Source: Acidobacteriota bacterium (GTDB taxonomy: Bacteria > Acidobacteriota > UBA6911). From it: a stretch of DNA of 62,883 nucleotides. The notes beneath the pieces are model-generated. The model saw nothing but the letters and a program-made list of their open reading frames with translations, was not told the origin of the DNA and ran no database searches. Location: contig JAFGIY010000058.1 in the NCBI GenBank assembly GCA_016929335.1, positions 1 to 62,883 on the forward strand, given 5' to 3'. Positions 61,612-62,883 of the stretch are shown here, in pieces; position 1 is the stretch's first letter; every line of letters starts with the position of its first letter. The translations under genes and the position numbers were made by a program.

Positions 61612-61908
61612 CTACGCCTTATCTTTTTCTTCCTTATAGGCTTGTTTGCCTGCCTCGAATGCCGCAGTCAAGGAATCTTTCTGCTGCTGCAGAAGTCCTT
61701 TCCCTCGTCCTATGTATTCAGAGGTTTTGTCCGCAACAGTTTTCGCACGGTTGGATACGACATCTGCGCCATCGCGAGCTTTCGTCATGATCAGCTTACG
61801 AGTTTCCATGCCACTTCTAGGCGCAAGCAGAAGCGCTGTCGCGGCTCCGATCATCGCACCAAGCATAAAATAGAGAGCCTTTTCACCTGCGGAGCTTTGT
61901 TCACTCAT
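61612..61908 (-). CDS. YtxH-domain protein
   Basis: A 98-residue protein. Residues 10-40 match the YtxH signature: a hydrophobic helix with small residues (YFMLGAMIGAATALLLAPRSGMETRK). A charged helical tail follows. YtxH proteins are general-stress-associated membrane proteins of unclear function. AGAGGAGAAAC precedes the ATG, and a good sigma-70-like promoter lies upstream. Confidence 0.9.
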   Translation of the reverse strand: MSEQSSAGEKALYFMLGAMIGAATALLLAPRSGMETRKLIMTKARDGADVVSNRAKTVADKTSEYIGRGKGLLQQQKDSLTAAFEAGKQAYKEEKDKA

Positions 61909-61938
61909 AAGTTTCTCCTCTGTAATGTGTATAAAGTT

Positions 61939-61968
61939 TTGATATCACGCGGGCATAGCGATTGTCAA
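61939..61968 (-). promoter_or_regulatory. Sigma-70-like promoter of the YtxH operon
   Basis: On the minus strand, TTGACA (61963-61968, perfect -35) is followed after 18 bases by TATCAA (61939-61944, four of six at -10). The YtxH start codon lies about 30 bases further on. Confidence 0.5.
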
Positions 61969-62110
61969 ATCCAAATCCAGCCGATAAATATGAGTTTTGC
62001 CAGTTACTTACGCTCCTGAAACAGATCGATCGTTTTGCTTGGGCAAGCGGCCGTTAATCCAGCGGCATATGAAGAATCGACGGGGGAGTGATATATAATG
62101 GCTCTCTATT

Positions 62111-62779
62111 ATGGCCAAGAAAATGAAGTCGATTTCTGCAGAACGGTCGAATCGCATCAAACGGATTTTAGCAAGTCTGGATAGCGCCTTTCCGGATGCT
62201 CAATGCGCGCTCAAGCATGGCAATCCTCTGGAGCTGCTGATTGCCACGATACTTTCGGCTCAATGCACGGATGAAAGAGTCAATCTGATAACCCGGGACC
62301 TTTTTCGGAAATACCATGCGCCTCTGGATTACATCAAAGTATCCCAGGAAGAGCTGGAAGTGGATATCCGTTCGACAGGCTTTTATCACAACAAGGCCAG
62401 GAGCATCCGGGGGGCTTGCGCGTTGATCGCCGAGAGGTTCGGAGGAACAGTCCCTGATTCCATGGAAGAGCTGGTGCAGCTTCCCGGGGTTGCGCGCAAA
62501 ACAGCAAACGTGGTCCTCGGTGTTGCGTTCGGCAAAGCGGAAGGAATCGTCGTGGATACCCACGTTTTCAGGGTAAGCCGGCGCCTGGATCTCAGCCATT
62601 CAGAAACGCCCGAAAATGTTGAACGAGATCTGATGCAAATGATACCGCGGGATCGGTGGATATCATTTTCCCACCAGATGATTCTGCATGGCCGGACTAC
62701 CTGCAAAGCGCGCAAGCCTCTTTGCCTGATCTGCTCCGTCGAAAAGGTCTGCAAATCGGAAGATAAAATCAGTCGTTAG
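62111..62779 (+). CDS. nth: Endonuclease III
   Basis: A 222-residue DNA glycosylase/AP lyase that removes oxidised pyrimidines. The helix-hairpin-helix is LPGVARKTANVVL with catalytic Lys130, the catalytic Asp149 is in VVDTHVFRV, and the C-terminal [4Fe-4S] ligands are Cys198, 205, 208 and 214 (C-x6-C-x2-C-x5-C). Length is normal. The last codons of the gene are also the first unit of a heptamer array, so the C-terminus may have been reshaped by repeat insertion. It is transcribed alone. Confidence 0.96.
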   Translation: MAKKMKSISAERSNRIKRILASLDSAFPDAQCALKHGNPLELLIATILSAQCTDERVNLITRDLFRKYHAPLDYIKVSQEELEVDIRSTGFYHNKARSIRGACALIAERFGGTVPDSMEELVQLPGVARKTANVVLGVAFGKAEGIVVDTHVFRVSRRLDLSHSETPENVERDLMQMIPRDRWISFSHQMILHGRTTCKARKPLCLICSVEKVCKSEDKISR

Positions 62780-62805
62780 TCGGCAGTAGGCAGTCGGCAG
62801 TGAGC
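62771..62805. repeat. Heptamer tandem array (AGTCGGC type), five units
   Basis: AGTCGTT, AGTCGGC, AGTAGGC, AGTCGGC and AGTGAGC run with a seven-base period. The first unit overlaps the last sense codons and the stop codon of nth. Confidence 0.85.
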
Positions 62806-62883
62806 CCTCAAGTTGGGATCCCCCGGCCGATCAGAGGCCGGGTATCCGGCTCCGAAACGTCGGATGATCCTGCGGGTTAACCC

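Overview
The window looks like a piece of chromosome from an uncultured or little-studied Gram-negative bacterium, most likely an Acidobacteriota member. The strongest clue is the 1125-residue TonB-dependent receptor with an N-terminal carboxypeptidase-regulatory-like domain. The Ser/Thr kinase, PP2C and FHA-protease signalling cluster, the Omp85-type protein and the moderate GC content agree with it. The assignment is inference; a deltaproteobacterial-type lineage is not excluded. No phage, insertion sequence, CRISPR array or rRNA was seen. The left edge cuts a selenocysteine tRNA, so the organism probably makes selenoproteins, although none is visible here.

Layout. 1-3.6 kb: tRNA-Sec, an uncharacterised protein, a transglutaminase-like/TPR protein and a secreted triple-repeat protein. 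3.7-10.3 kb: a CheD-HDOD fusion, a multi-PAS hybrid histidine kinase, and a methylenetetrahydrofolate reductase joined to a degenerate receiver and a MetV-like domain. 10.5-14.6 kb: a lipoprotein, a leuB-like dehydrogenase and a sigma-54 response regulator. 15.4-20.7 kb: proB-proA-msrB, a PilZ protein, YceI and a DUF523/DUF1722 protein. 20.7-26.1 kb: a housekeeping run on the minus strand, rpmE-DUF1385-prfA-prmC-murA-HIT-DUF3467. 26.3-31.9 kb: a DHH phosphoesterase coupled to a Memo-family protein, an RsbU-like phosphatase, hutI-fchA and a short tatA. 32.3-35.2 kb: a three-gene corrinoid methyltransferase operon closed by a clear terminator. 35.3-41.4 kb: an FHA-protease/kinase/PP2C/kinase operon. 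41.6-47.4 kb: an EamA transporter, the TonB receptor and alr. 47.6-52.2 kb: an iron-sulfur/flavin module (NuoG-NuoE fusion, NuoF, molybdenum-hydroxylase-type [2Fe-2S] and FAD subunits, MoaD/ThiS-like protein) with no catalytic subunit. 52.5-55.8 kb: an Omp85-like protein and an unknown beta-rich protein. 55.9-60.8 kb, minus strand: a second, Tat-exported [2Fe-2S]/FAD pair with an unknown protein, a U32-family protein and an FkbM methyltransferase. 61-62.8 kb: two small membrane-associated proteins and nth.

Two themes recur. The first is tetrahydrofolate-linked one-carbon flow: methyl groups can pass from a donor through the corrinoid protein to tetrahydrofolate, the MetF-like fusion links methyl- and methylene-THF, and hutI-fchA feeds one-carbon units from histidine. 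The second is electron transfer by two parallel molybdenum-hydroxylase-type small/medium subunit pairs, one apparently cytoplasmic and wired to NuoEF-type diaphorase subunits, the other exported. Neither has its large subunit here.

Intergenic DNA carries dispersed repeats: six heptamer-period arrays, a GGGGTC-hexamer inverted repeat with a second partial copy, a REPIN-like element in two forms, and a 20-nt CTGTCTCAAAACTC-type word in three places. All coordinates and motifs were read directly by eye. Family names rest on recalled motifs, not on database searches.
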